NCBI GenBank assembly: GCA_035629075.1
Contig: DASPIK010000024.1
Coordinates: forward strand, 1-64,000
DNA length: 64,000 nucleotides
Direction of reading: 5' to 3'
Source of the DNA: JAEZPW01 sp035629075
Lineage (GTDB): Bacteria > Acidobacteriota > Terriglobia > Terriglobales > Acidobacteriaceae
This document shows, one piece after another, positions 52,546 to 60,155 of this stretch. The notes beneath the pieces were generated by a model, which was not told the origin of the DNA, searched no databases, and worked only from the letters and a program-made list of their open reading frames with translations. Position numbers and translations under genes: made by a program. Within the stretch, counting starts at the first letter, position 1; each line of letters opens with the position of its first letter.

Positions 52546-53310
52546 ATGAGCGCTAGCGCTCCGCAACCGGTCCCGGCACCGGCAATGGGCGAGAACCCGC
52601 CATCCATCGCATCCCGCATCCTGAACATCTTCTTTGCGCCGACGAAAGTCTTTTCTGACATCAATCGCAGACCGGCATGGATTGTTCCGTTCCTGATCAT
52701 CGCATTGTTTTCCGTGGTGTTTTCCGTCGCGGTCGACATGCAGATAGGCTTCGAAAAGGTCAGCGAGAACCAAATCAAGCTGAACCCAAAGGCCGCTGAG
52801 CGGATGGAAAGAGCCTCGCCAGAACAACGCGCTCAGCAGATGGCCGTGAGTGTCATCGTGACTAAGGTGATCAGCTATGGCTTCCCAGTCTTGATGCTGG
52901 CCATGTACGCCATCATCGCCGCAGTGATGCTGGGTACTTTCAACTTCGGCATGGGAGCCCAAATCCGCTACGGGGTTGCTTTCGCCGTCATTGTGTATTC
53001 CGCCTTGCCGGGAATACTCAAGACTGTGCTCGCCACCGTTTCGTTGTTCGCCGGGGTGGATCCCGACGGCTTCATCATCCAGAACCCCGTTGCCACTAAT
53101 CCCGCCGTTCTGGTAGACATCACGACCCATCCGATCCTTTACAGTCTGGCCGCCAGCTTTGACATCTTCCAGATCTGGACGCTCGTTCTAGCCGGCATCG
53201 GCTTCTCCTGCGTCAGCAAAGTGAAGCGCGGCACGGCAATGGCCACGGTTTTTGGCTGGTACTTCGCGTTCACGCTCGGGAGTGTTGGTATCTCCGCGCT
53301 GTTCATGTAA
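52546..53310 (+). CDS. Yip1-family membrane protein
   Basis: A 254-residue protein with a short Pro-rich N-terminus, then IASRILNIFFAPTKVFSDIN and about five membrane segments, the layout of bacterial Yip1/DUF1282 domain proteins. Function unknown; family members are often cofactors of transport or membrane traffic. The ATG at 52546 has GGGAGA ten bases upstream. It follows the ABC ATPase by 130 nt on the same strand, so a functional link is possible but weak. Confidence 0.85.
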   Translation: MSASAPQPVPAPAMGENPPSIASRILNIFFAPTKVFSDINRRPAWIVPFLIIALFSVVFSVAVDMQIGFEKVSENQIKLNPKAAERMERASPEQRAQQMAVSVIVTKVISYGFPVLMLAMYAIIAAVMLGTFNFGMGAQIRYGVAFAVIVYSALPGILKTVLATVSLFAGVDPDGFIIQNPVATNPAVLVDITTHPILYSLAASFDIFQIWTLVLAGIGFSCVSKVKRGTAMATVFGWYFAFTLGSVGISALFM

Positions 53311-53473
53311 GAACCACTAGACGAGAGATGGGTGAAGGCGGATTGAGACTCTGCCGTCATCCATCCGTCTTGTTGAAGCCTGACACGAGGTTTTGCCCCG
53401 CTTGCGTTCTTGCTCGCTGCTATTTCGCAATTGCTTTTACTCACGCCGCGTAAGCGCCTTCGATTCCAACCAG

Positions 53474-54748
53474 TCAATTTGTGTCTTTCAACAGCCGCTC
53501 AAATCTTTGTCGAACTTCGCGCGTCGTGTGTCGCTCCAGGCAGGCGAGCAGATCCGCAGTGGTCTTGATGCGTTCGCGCTTAAGCCTTGCAAGGAACGTG
53601 TTGAAGCTCGAACGCCCGATCATCTCCTCCAATTCGTAGAGGCGCAGGGCGCCTTTTTCATAGAGGACCAGGTGCGCCTTCTCAGAGTTGCGGTCTAAGC
53701 CCCAAATAGGCGGCGCGCCCATCACCTTCTCGCGGGCACGCTTTATAGCCGCTTCGAAAGCGGTCTGGCCGCTGGTTGCGCGGAGAAACAGTAGCGCCGA
53801 GTATTGAGCAAAAGCTTCGTTTAGCCAGTCTTCCCAAGTCGCGGCGTCAGCGCCCACCCACCAGAAGTGTGCAACCTCGTGCGCAAGCCAGCTCCGATCC
53901 GCCTCTTGATTGCGTTCGTCGGCGGAAATCGCCATGGACATGAAGCGTGGGCGGACATAGGCGCCGCCGCGCTTGCGCTGGTTGAGTACGATGGTGGCGT
54001 GTTTCAGTGGCGCCTCGCCGAACCAGGCGGAGTAACGTTCGAGCATGGTGGACGTATCTCGCGCTAAGCTGTTGATTGCGCTCTCTTGTGCCCACGCATA
54101 GTGAAAAACCAACCGAACTCCACCGCGCTCGACTGTTCGTTTGTGCAGATCACGCGAGGCGATCAAAACGATGTCGCTGGTCGGTTCGACTTCCCTGATG
54201 ATCCAGCGTCGCCCTTGCGTCCGGCCCAGTTCGCCGTTAGTCGCGATCTCGTAACCCGCCTCGGTCTTGACGCGCAGGTCAAAACGAAAGTCGTTCGCGC
54301 CGGGTTGGTACGGGTACCAGCCGCTGTACATCGCGAGTTCCGTCCACTCGGGAGTAAGCATGTTGACGCCCCAGGAATCAGGAACGATTCCGCCACCGTA
54401 CTTCAGGCGTATGCGGGTCTTTTCTCCCGGCTGCAGCGGGTGCCTGAACGTGACAATCAGCGGAGCACCATGCTCTACATAGCGATACTGGCCGGTCCTG
54501 TCCGTGTCGAAACTGTAGCCGGAACAGGCGGAGCAATCGACATCTTCGATCCTTATGCCTTTATTCAGGTAGAGAACTTCTTCGGTAATAGGAGCGCCCT
54601 GCGCCACCGGGGTTATGACCAGATCAGCCCGAATTTCGCCACGCGACGGTTTCAGTTCTACGCTTCCCGTGTAGCTCTTGATCTCCGCGACGGCCGTCGC
54701 GGAGAACGCAAGCACCACCAGACAGAATTTTGCGACCACTCTCGTCAT
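53474..54748 (-). CDS. M1-like (gluzincin) secreted peptidase
   Basis: A 424-residue exported protein (signal peptide to about residue 21) with an N-terminal beta domain like that of M1 aminopeptidases and a catalytic region HEVAHFWW (H290, E291, H294) with E311 in WLNEAFAQY. The spacing HExxH-x16-E is two residues shorter than the usual x18. The exopeptidase motif GxMEN is absent, its place taken by GGAYVRPRFMSMA, so it may not be an aminopeptidase. Convergent with the Yip1 gene. Confidence 0.85.
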   Translation of the reverse strand: MTRVVAKFCLVVLAFSATAVAEIKSYTGSVELKPSRGEIRADLVITPVAQGAPITEEVLYLNKGIRIEDVDCSACSGYSFDTDRTGQYRYVEHGAPLIVTFRHPLQPGEKTRIRLKYGGGIVPDSWGVNMLTPEWTELAMYSGWYPYQPGANDFRFDLRVKTEAGYEIATNGELGRTQGRRWIIREVEPTSDIVLIASRDLHKRTVERGGVRLVFHYAWAQESAINSLARDTSTMLERYSAWFGEAPLKHATIVLNQRKRGGAYVRPRFMSMAISADERNQEADRSWLAHEVAHFWWVGADAATWEDWLNEAFAQYSALLFLRATSGQTAFEAAIKRAREKVMGAPPIWGLDRNSEKAHLVLYEKGALRLYELEEMIGRSSFNTFLARLKRERIKTTADLLACLERHTTREVRQRFERLLKDTN

Positions 54749-54863
54749 ATGAACTCAGGTGAGTGATTGATTTGTGAGTTCCCGCAGGGATAGGACGCTG
54801 TAGGAGTGGCGCGGTTAGCAACGCATGCTCCTGTGCGACAATCAGAGTACCGCGGTCGTTCTT

Positions 54864-55877
54864 ATGCCCGAACTCTCTCCAGCACGCAAGAAACTGCGCC
54901 TTGTTAAGGCGTACGTTTCCCGGAAGCCCATCTGGTGCTCCTGGCAGGTGACCTACGCGTGCAACTATCGTTGCGTGTTCTGCGACTACTGGAAGGAAGA
55001 GGTCAACTACAGCGCTGAGGCTCGCGCGCGCGAGGCCAGCCTTGATGAGATCCGATCTGCCTCCGATAAGCTGGGCGAAATCGGGTCGATGATCGTCAGC
55101 ATCGGCGGCGGTGAACCCTTACTGCGGCGCGACCTATCGGAAATCGTCGCGGCGATAGCACGGCAGCATTTTCCCGTCCTCACAACGAACGGGTCGCTCG
55201 TGACTGAACAGCGCGCCCGCGAACTATGGGAGGCAGGGCTGTGGGGAGTCAGTGTTTCGTTGGACTCCAGCAAAGACGCTGATCACGATAGCAACCGCGG
55301 CGTCCCGGGTTCCGCCGAGCGTGCACGTTACGCCCTTCAGGTTTTCAGTGCTACGCGCCAGCATTCCTGTCAGCGCGTGAACCTGATCTGCGTTCTCACC
55401 GAACGAAACCTCGGAGAGATGGAGCCGTTGCTGCGCTTGGCCTCCGCGCATGACGCGACCTTAACCGTTCAGCCCTATTCAAGCTTGAAGCGGGCAGCCC
55501 AGCGCACCACCACAGCCGTACCCATAGGAGAGGACGCGACCGCTCAACTGCTTCGGCTAAAACGGCGCTACTCGAACTTCCTGTCGAGCCGCTTCTTTCT
55601 CACGAATCTCGATATCTTTCATCGGCAACACGGCGTGTCAGACTGCCGCGCCGGACAGGCGTTCTTCAACATCGACAACTTCCTCAACGTGCAAAAGTGC
55701 GTCGAATTTCGTGCTGAACCTATCGGCAACTTGCGCGAGCTTTCACCGAAAGACCTTCTGCATCGCCTGCGCGCCGAGCGCAACCGCAACGCATGCAAGG
55801 CATGCTGGTACAACTGCCGGGGAGAAGTGGAAGCGCTCTATACACGAGGCGGACTGCTGGAACGTTTGATCGGGTGA
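54864..55877 (+). CDS. Radical SAM protein with C-terminal cysteine cluster
   Basis: A 337-residue radical SAM enzyme with CNYRCVFC (C33, C37, C40) for the 4Fe-4S cluster, the GGGEPL motif and SVSLDSSK. The C-terminal region CRAGQAFFNIDNFLNVQKC and CKACWYNCRGE resembles a SPASM-like auxiliary cluster site. It is of the MoaA/PqqE/HpnH type by pattern; the substrate cannot be told, and hopanoid involvement cannot be claimed from shc 35 kb away. ATG at 54825 is an alternative start. Confidence 0.88.
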   Translation: MPELSPARKKLRLVKAYVSRKPIWCSWQVTYACNYRCVFCDYWKEEVNYSAEARAREASLDEIRSASDKLGEIGSMIVSIGGGEPLLRRDLSEIVAAIARQHFPVLTTNGSLVTEQRARELWEAGLWGVSVSLDSSKDADHDSNRGVPGSAERARYALQVFSATRQHSCQRVNLICVLTERNLGEMEPLLRLASAHDATLTVQPYSSLKRAAQRTTTAVPIGEDATAQLLRLKRRYSNFLSSRFFLTNLDIFHRQHGVSDCRAGQAFFNIDNFLNVQKCVEFRAEPIGNLRELSPKDLLHRLRAERNRNACKACWYNCRGEVEALYTRGGLLERLIG

Positions 55878-55884
55878 ATCAGCC

Positions 55885-55981
55885 AATTGGGTCATCGGGT
55901 CATGGCGCCATCGGGTCATCGGGTCATTGAAGAACGGGGCGGAAACCGATGGCACGATGGCCCGATCGCCCGATGGCCCGT
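55885..55981. repeat. Degenerate tandem repeats (GGGTCATC) in inverted arrangement
   Basis: Four to five GGGTCATC-like units (55885-55927) are followed by CGATGGCC-like complementary units (55947-55981). Together they can form an imperfect stem between the radical SAM and DsbA-like genes. Confidence 0.65.
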
Positions 55982-56004
55982 TCCGTTGCTCTTGCCGTGA
56001 GATA

Positions 56005-56973
56005 ATGCTTTTAACTCAAATGAATAGGCGGTTTTTAGTGTCGCTCTTCAAGGGTTCGATAGCTGCCGTGCTACTGCTTTGTCTGGGCTGCTCTGCGCAG
56101 TCACCAGCGTCTGATGTTGATCGACGGATCGAAAAGCAGGTTCGCGTGCTTTATGAAGAACGCTTGCCGTCCGACGTGCAGATCTCGGTATCCGAACGCA
56201 AGGCGAGCGAGATCCCGAACTACGATCAGGTGACAGTCACGTTCGCGCAGGGCACGAACAAGCAGACGCAGGAATTCCTTGTCAGCAAAGACGGCAAGAC
56301 GCTTGCGCGTTTCGTTAAGTGGGACATCACCAAGGACCCGTACGCAGAGGTGATGAGCAAGATCAACACCGCAGGGCGACCCTACAAGGGAAACAAGGAC
56401 GCCAAGGTCGTCATCGTTAACTACGACGACTTCCAGTGCCCGTTCTGTTCGCGCATGCACCAGACCATGAACGTGATCATGAAGCAGTATGGAGACCGCG
56501 TGAAGCTGGTGTACAAGGATTTCCCGCTGACCGAGATTCATCCTTGGGCGATGCGCGCCTCCGTGGCGGCGAACTGCCTTGGGGCACAGAATAACGACGC
56601 GTACTGGGCCTTTGCCGATTACCTGCATGCTCATGGTCAGGAAATCAGCGGGCAGAAGCGCGACGTGAGCGAAGCCATGGCCAACGTAGACAAAGCCGCG
56701 CGCGAGCATGCCAAGCAGTTCAACATCGACACCGCAAAACTCAACGCGTGCCTGGCGAACCCAGAGCAGGAAGCGGCCGTGCGTGTGTCCCTGACAGAAG
56801 CTATGCAACTGGGTGTGCAGGCAACGCCGACCCTGTTCATCAATGGCGAACGGATCGGCGGAGCGCTCCCGGCCCGCGAGATAGAAGCCGTTATCAACCG
56901 CGCCTTGCGCGATGCCGGCCAACCGGTACCTGCTACTGCACAGGCCGAGGCGGCAAGCCCGGAAAAGAAGTAG
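56005..56973 (+). CDS. DsbA-family thiol oxidoreductase/isomerase lipoprotein
   Basis: A 322-residue lipoprotein (lipobox LGC, C29). Residues 35-120 form an N-terminal domain. Residues ~125-310 form a thioredoxin-fold DsbA domain with the active site C145-P-F-C148 (YDDFQCPFCSRMH), KDFPLTEIHPWAMRAS and the cis-Pro region VQATPTLFINGE. It probably makes or isomerises disulfides in envelope proteins. ATG at 56020 (five codons in) is an alternative start. Confidence 0.92.
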   Translation: MLLTQMNRRFLVSLFKGSIAAVLLLCLGCSAQSPASDVDRRIEKQVRVLYEERLPSDVQISVSERKASEIPNYDQVTVTFAQGTNKQTQEFLVSKDGKTLARFVKWDITKDPYAEVMSKINTAGRPYKGNKDAKVVIVNYDDFQCPFCSRMHQTMNVIMKQYGDRVKLVYKDFPLTEIHPWAMRASVAANCLGAQNNDAYWAFADYLHAHGQEISGQKRDVSEAMANVDKAAREHAKQFNIDTAKLNACLANPEQEAAVRVSLTEAMQLGVQATPTLFINGERIGGALPAREIEAVINRALRDAGQPVPATAQAEAASPEKK

Positions 56974-56998
56974 CAGAAGGCTGGTCTCGAAGGTTGAC

Positions 56999-57023
56999 GA
57001 GCTATCGGCTTTGTTGATAGCTC
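56999..57023. other. Hairpin after the DsbA-like gene
   Basis: GAGCTATC / GATAGCTC with a 9-nt loop lies 26 nt after the stop. No T-run follows, so it is a processing or stability hairpin at most. Confidence 0.45.
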
Positions 57024-57106
57024 ATGGCGGGCACTATGGTGTCCTTGGCAGCGAACGTACCTAGTCGACACCTAGCGACCTTAGGAGCTAATACCCCTTT
57101 TCTTAC

Positions 57107-57155
57107 TGCACAACACCCTATTGGGAAGGCGAAAGTAATGTTAAATTGTTGTGCA
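57107..57155. promoter_or_regulatory. Inverted repeat just before the ribosome binding site of the parvulin gene
   Basis: TGCACAACA (57107-57115) and TGTTGTGCA (57147-57155) are perfect 9-bp arms. The second ends five bases before GGAGG (57161-57165). In RNA it would place a hairpin next to the ribosome binding site; in DNA it could be an operator. Confidence 0.45.
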
Positions 57156-57172
57156 TCTCTGGAGGAATGATT

Positions 57173-58252
57173 TTGAACGGTAATTTGCGGTTGGCCGGGA
57201 AGGCCACGGCTGCACTCCTGCTGACGTCCGCTCTTTTGTTGCTCGTCTCCCTTTCCGCCTGCAAGGGCAAGCAAGGCTCCGGCGATGTGATGGCCAAGGT
57301 CAACGGCCGCAAGATCCTGCGCTCCGAGGTGGATAAGTACTACAACGCGCAGGTCGCCAACTCGCCACAGAAGCCGACGAGCGAACAGGCGGAAAGCCTT
57401 CGGCTCAGCATCCTGCGCGAGCTTATCGACAACGAAATTCTGATGCAGCGTGCCGAGAAGCTCGGCCTGCTCGCGACCGATGAAGAAGTCCAGCAGAAGC
57501 TGAACGAACTGAAGGCGCCGTATACACAGGAAGAATTCGACGCGCGCCTCAAGCAGCAGAACCGCACGCTGGAAGACCTGAAGCAGGACCTGCGCCGCTC
57601 ATTGACTATCGACAAGGTTATCAACCGCGAAATCACGTCCAAGATCGACATCAAGGACGGCGATATCAGCGGCTACTACAACGCGCACAAGCCCGAGTTC
57701 AACCTGATCGAGCCGCAGTACCACCTGGCGCAGATCTTTGTGACCTCGCAGCCCGGCCCGGTTCGCAACCGCAAGAACAGCAAGGCGCAGAACGAGGCCG
57801 AGGCGAAGCGCAAGATCCAGATGATTGAGAACCGGCTGGATAGCGGCGAAGATTTCGCTACGGTCGCGATGGACTACTCGGAAGATACGGAGACTGCTGC
57901 CAACGGCGGCGACCTTGGTCTGATCCCGGAATCCGGTCTTAAGCAGACCGACCCCGTGACGCGGGAAGCCGTCCTGCGGCTGAAGCCCGGGCAGTATAGC
58001 TCCATCGTCGCTGTGACCAACCCGGCAACCAAGCAGCCCGGCGCTTACCGCATTGTGAAGCTGCTTAAGAAGGAACCCGCAGGCCAGCGTGATCTTAACG
58101 ACCCGCGTGTCCAGCAGGCGATTCGTGACGAGCTGCGCAACCGTCGCGAGCAGTTGCTGAAAGCTGCTTACTACGATGTCCTGCGCGACGAAGCTGACGT
58201 CGAGAACTACCTGGCGTTAAACATTCTGAAGAACACACCCGAGAAGAAGTAA
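57173..58252 (+). CDS. SurA/parvulin-type peptidyl-prolyl isomerase lipoprotein
   Basis: A 359-residue lipoprotein (lipobox LSAC, C30) with a SurA-like N-terminal chaperone region (residues ~40-190: VNGRKILRSEVDKYY, LRELIDNEILMQRAEKLGLL) and a parvulin domain (~205-325: YHLAQIFVT, NGGDLGLIPESGL, LKPGQYSSIV). It should help outer-membrane protein biogenesis. The start is unusual. GGAGG at 57161-57165 lies one base before an ATG (57167) but seven bases before an in-frame TTG (57173), so I prefer the TTG. It follows the DsbA-like gene after 199 nt. Confidence 0.9.
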   Translation: MNGNLRLAGKATAALLLTSALLLLVSLSACKGKQGSGDVMAKVNGRKILRSEVDKYYNAQVANSPQKPTSEQAESLRLSILRELIDNEILMQRAEKLGLLATDEEVQQKLNELKAPYTQEEFDARLKQQNRTLEDLKQDLRRSLTIDKVINREITSKIDIKDGDISGYYNAHKPEFNLIEPQYHLAQIFVTSQPGPVRNRKNSKAQNEAEAKRKIQMIENRLDSGEDFATVAMDYSEDTETAANGGDLGLIPESGLKQTDPVTREAVLRLKPGQYSSIVAVTNPATKQPGAYRIVKLLKKEPAGQRDLNDPRVQQAIRDELRNRREQLLKAAYYDVLRDEADVENYLALNILKNTPEKK

Positions 58253-58269
58253 GCAAACTGCAGTTGCAA

Positions 58270-58295
58270 GGGACGGGGTTCATCCCGTCCCTTTT
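58270..58295 (+). terminator. Terminator of the parvulin gene, derived from the GGACGGGG palindrome
   Basis: GGGACGGG / CCCGTCCC with a short GTTCAT loop followed by TTTT, 17 nt after the stop. The stem matches the palindromic repeats at 4750 and 27695. Confidence 0.8.
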
Positions 58296-58368
58296 CGCTG
58301 CTTGCCCTGTCCCTCATCACTCCGGCATGTTCTTGCGTTTGCGCGCTGTCGGTACGTCGTGTTCTTGG

Positions 58369-58797
58369 TTACTTCACCGACTTTTTTAAATGTTTCGCGC
58401 ACGCCTCTGCTGTGGACTGTTTCCCATGATTGGAACTCGACTTGTGAACGGAATAGGAAAATACCACCTCGCCCGATTTGGTCTCGAAAACTGTAATACT
58501 GGCTTCTTCTCGTGAGCGCCAGTCTAGGAAAACTAGTTTCTTTGCCACGCCTGACTTCTGAGTTTCCGACGTTCCCGTGATCAGGTACTCAGCTTTCTCC
58601 CTGTCTTCCACAATCTCAAGAGGGACTTTCTTTTTCTCGATGGCAGCTTTTAAGAAAGTGTCGAAGCCGTCAGGCATTGGTGAAATGTAGACTTTTGCAT
58701 TTTCCGGTATGCTCTTGGCTGGAGTGTCCGCTGCCACGCTGGTCAAACATAGAGCGAGAATGGCGATGCATACAGCAACAGTTTTGAAGGAAGTCAT
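58369..58797 (-). CDS. Small secreted protein, paralogue of the upstream gene
   Basis: A 142-residue protein with a signal peptide (cleavage after about residue 23). The mature part aligns without gaps to that of the gene at 58812 over ~107 residues (AEYLITGTSETQKSGVAKKL; VVFSYSVHKSSSNHGKQSTA; EACAKHLKK). Function unknown. It lies 14 nt downstream of its paralogue, so it is a cotranscribed tandem duplicate. Confidence 0.8.
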   Translation of the reverse strand: MTSFKTVAVCIAILALCLTSVAADTPAKSIPENAKVYISPMPDGFDTFLKAAIEKKKVPLEIVEDREKAEYLITGTSETQKSGVAKKLVFLDWRSREEASITVFETKSGEVVFSYSVHKSSSNHGKQSTAEACAKHLKKSVK

Positions 58798-58811
58798 GGA
58801 TCCTCACTTAA

Positions 58812-59285
58812 CTATTCAATTGCCTGCTTAAGGTGTTTAGCGCATGCTTCCCCAGCGCTCTGCTTTCCCTTGTACGAATTCCCTTTGTGAACGGAGTACC
58901 CGAAGACGACTGCGCCAGTCTTAATGTTGGCGACCTTGATGCTGGCTTGCTCCTTCGACTGCTGCGAACCCATGAACAACATCTTTGCCCAACCGGCTTT
59001 TTCGGATTCCGCGATTCCAGTAAGTTCGAAATCAGCTTTGTTTCGATCCACGACGACCACTACGGGAACTTTCTTCTTCTGGATGCCAGCAATGACAAAG
59101 TTCTCAAATCCCCCTTCCATTGGGGCCACGTACAGTTTGGAACCGGCTGGAATCTTCGTTTTGGCAACCGTCACGTCATCGGTGGGTTCGGTCGTCGCTT
59201 TTTCGGGAGAGCTATTAGCCATCTCCTGGCCGATCACCGCTCCGGCCAGCAGCAAACATAGCAGCAAGTACGTAAGGCACTTCAT
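58812..59285 (-). CDS. Small secreted protein, first of a tandem paralogous pair
   Basis: A 157-residue protein with a signal peptide (cleavage after about residue 19), a short linker and a mature domain: KLYVAPMEGGFENFVIAG, KKKVPVVVVVDRNKADFEL and VVFGYSVHKGNSYKGKQSAG, then EACAKHLK. The conserved Cys near the end is shared with its paralogue. The alternating beta-strand pattern suggests a compact envelope domain; I cannot assign a role. Confidence 0.8.
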   Translation of the reverse strand: MKCLTYLLLCLLLAGAVIGQEMANSSPEKATTEPTDDVTVAKTKIPAGSKLYVAPMEGGFENFVIAGIQKKKVPVVVVVDRNKADFELTGIAESEKAGWAKMLFMGSQQSKEQASIKVANIKTGAVVFGYSVHKGNSYKGKQSAGEACAKHLKQAIE

Positions 59286-59470
59286 GGTAGAGCCTCTTCC
59301 TTGGACTAGTAAACGTGCGGCAACGTTCTACTCTGAACAGCTTCGCGTGTCAACGATCAGCTGGCGGGGTAATTTACCGAACTGAAAGATTCAACTTCTG
59401 CATAGGCGCCGTGGTGGGCGTTATGGGCGGAACCATTTGCGAATTGGAAGTACTGACTTCCTCTCACCAG

Positions 59471-59968
59471 CTACTCCACGATCGCCAACACGTCTCCCGC
59501 GTTGACCGCGGCCCCTTCCTTCACCAGTATTCGCGACACCACGCCTTTCTTGGGAGACTTGAGTTCGTTCTGCATCTTCATGGCTTCAACGACGAGCACG
59601 CCGTGACCAGCTTCGATTTCGTCGCGTTCACGGGCAATCAAACGCACAACCTTGCCGGGCATGGGGGCAACAAGCTTGGCCGGACCCTCCATGGCTCCGG
59701 CGGCGGCTCGACGGCTGCGTAACGAGCGCGGGTCGCGGATTTCCACGGGAAAGCGCACTGACTTGACCCAGATGTGAAGGTCGGTCGGCGTTTGCTCGCG
59801 CTTCACCTCATAGCAGTTGCCGTCGACAATAAGCGAAATGACGTCACGCCTCGCAAGCACCGCGTCGATGTTGTAGTCTTTGCCGTCGAGGGTGCAGGAC
59901 CAGCGACCGTCGGTCTGGTTCAGTTCCAGCTTGTGCGGCTTGCCTTCAATCAGGATTTCGTAAGTCAT
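59471..59968 (-). CDS. Biotinyl-domain (biotin carboxyl carrier) protein
   Basis: A 165-residue protein with an N-terminal ~90-residue domain resembling the linker of acyl-CoA carboxylase alpha chains and a C-terminal biotinyl domain, with K131 in VVEAMKMQNE as the biotinylated lysine. Together with the biotin carboxylase at 60156 it looks like a split propionyl-CoA-carboxylase-type alpha chain rather than a classic AccB. The carboxyltransferase subunit is not in the window. birA at 29587 would modify it. Confidence 0.92.
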   Translation of the reverse strand: MTYEILIEGKPHKLELNQTDGRWSCTLDGKDYNIDAVLARRDVISLIVDGNCYEVKREQTPTDLHIWVKSVRFPVEIRDPRSLRSRRAAAGAMEGPAKLVAPMPGKVVRLIARERDEIEAGHGVLVVEAMKMQNELKSPKKGVVSRILVKEGAAVNAGDVLAIVE

Positions 59969-59973
59969 GAACG

Positions 59974-60150
59974 AGTCCTTGGTCGTTAGTCCTTGGTCGT
60001 TTGGTCATTCGGTCTGGTTAGTCATTCGTTCTTGGTCATTCGTTCGTTCGGGGCCGCCATGTCCCCTCCAGGATCCACGTTGCAGATGAGCCTGGACGCG
60101 GACACCAGCCACACTCGTGACGAGCGACTGACGACTAATAACCAACGACT
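59974..60150. repeat. Degenerate tandem repeats (TTGGTCRTT) with distal inverted units
   Basis: About nine imperfect units such as TTGGTCGTT, TTGGTCATT and CATTCGTTC (59974-60050) are answered by CGACTGACGACTAATAACCA-like complementary units at 60121-60150. They fill the spacer between the biotinyl protein and biotin carboxylase genes. Confidence 0.65.
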
Positions 60151-60155
60151 GCTTT

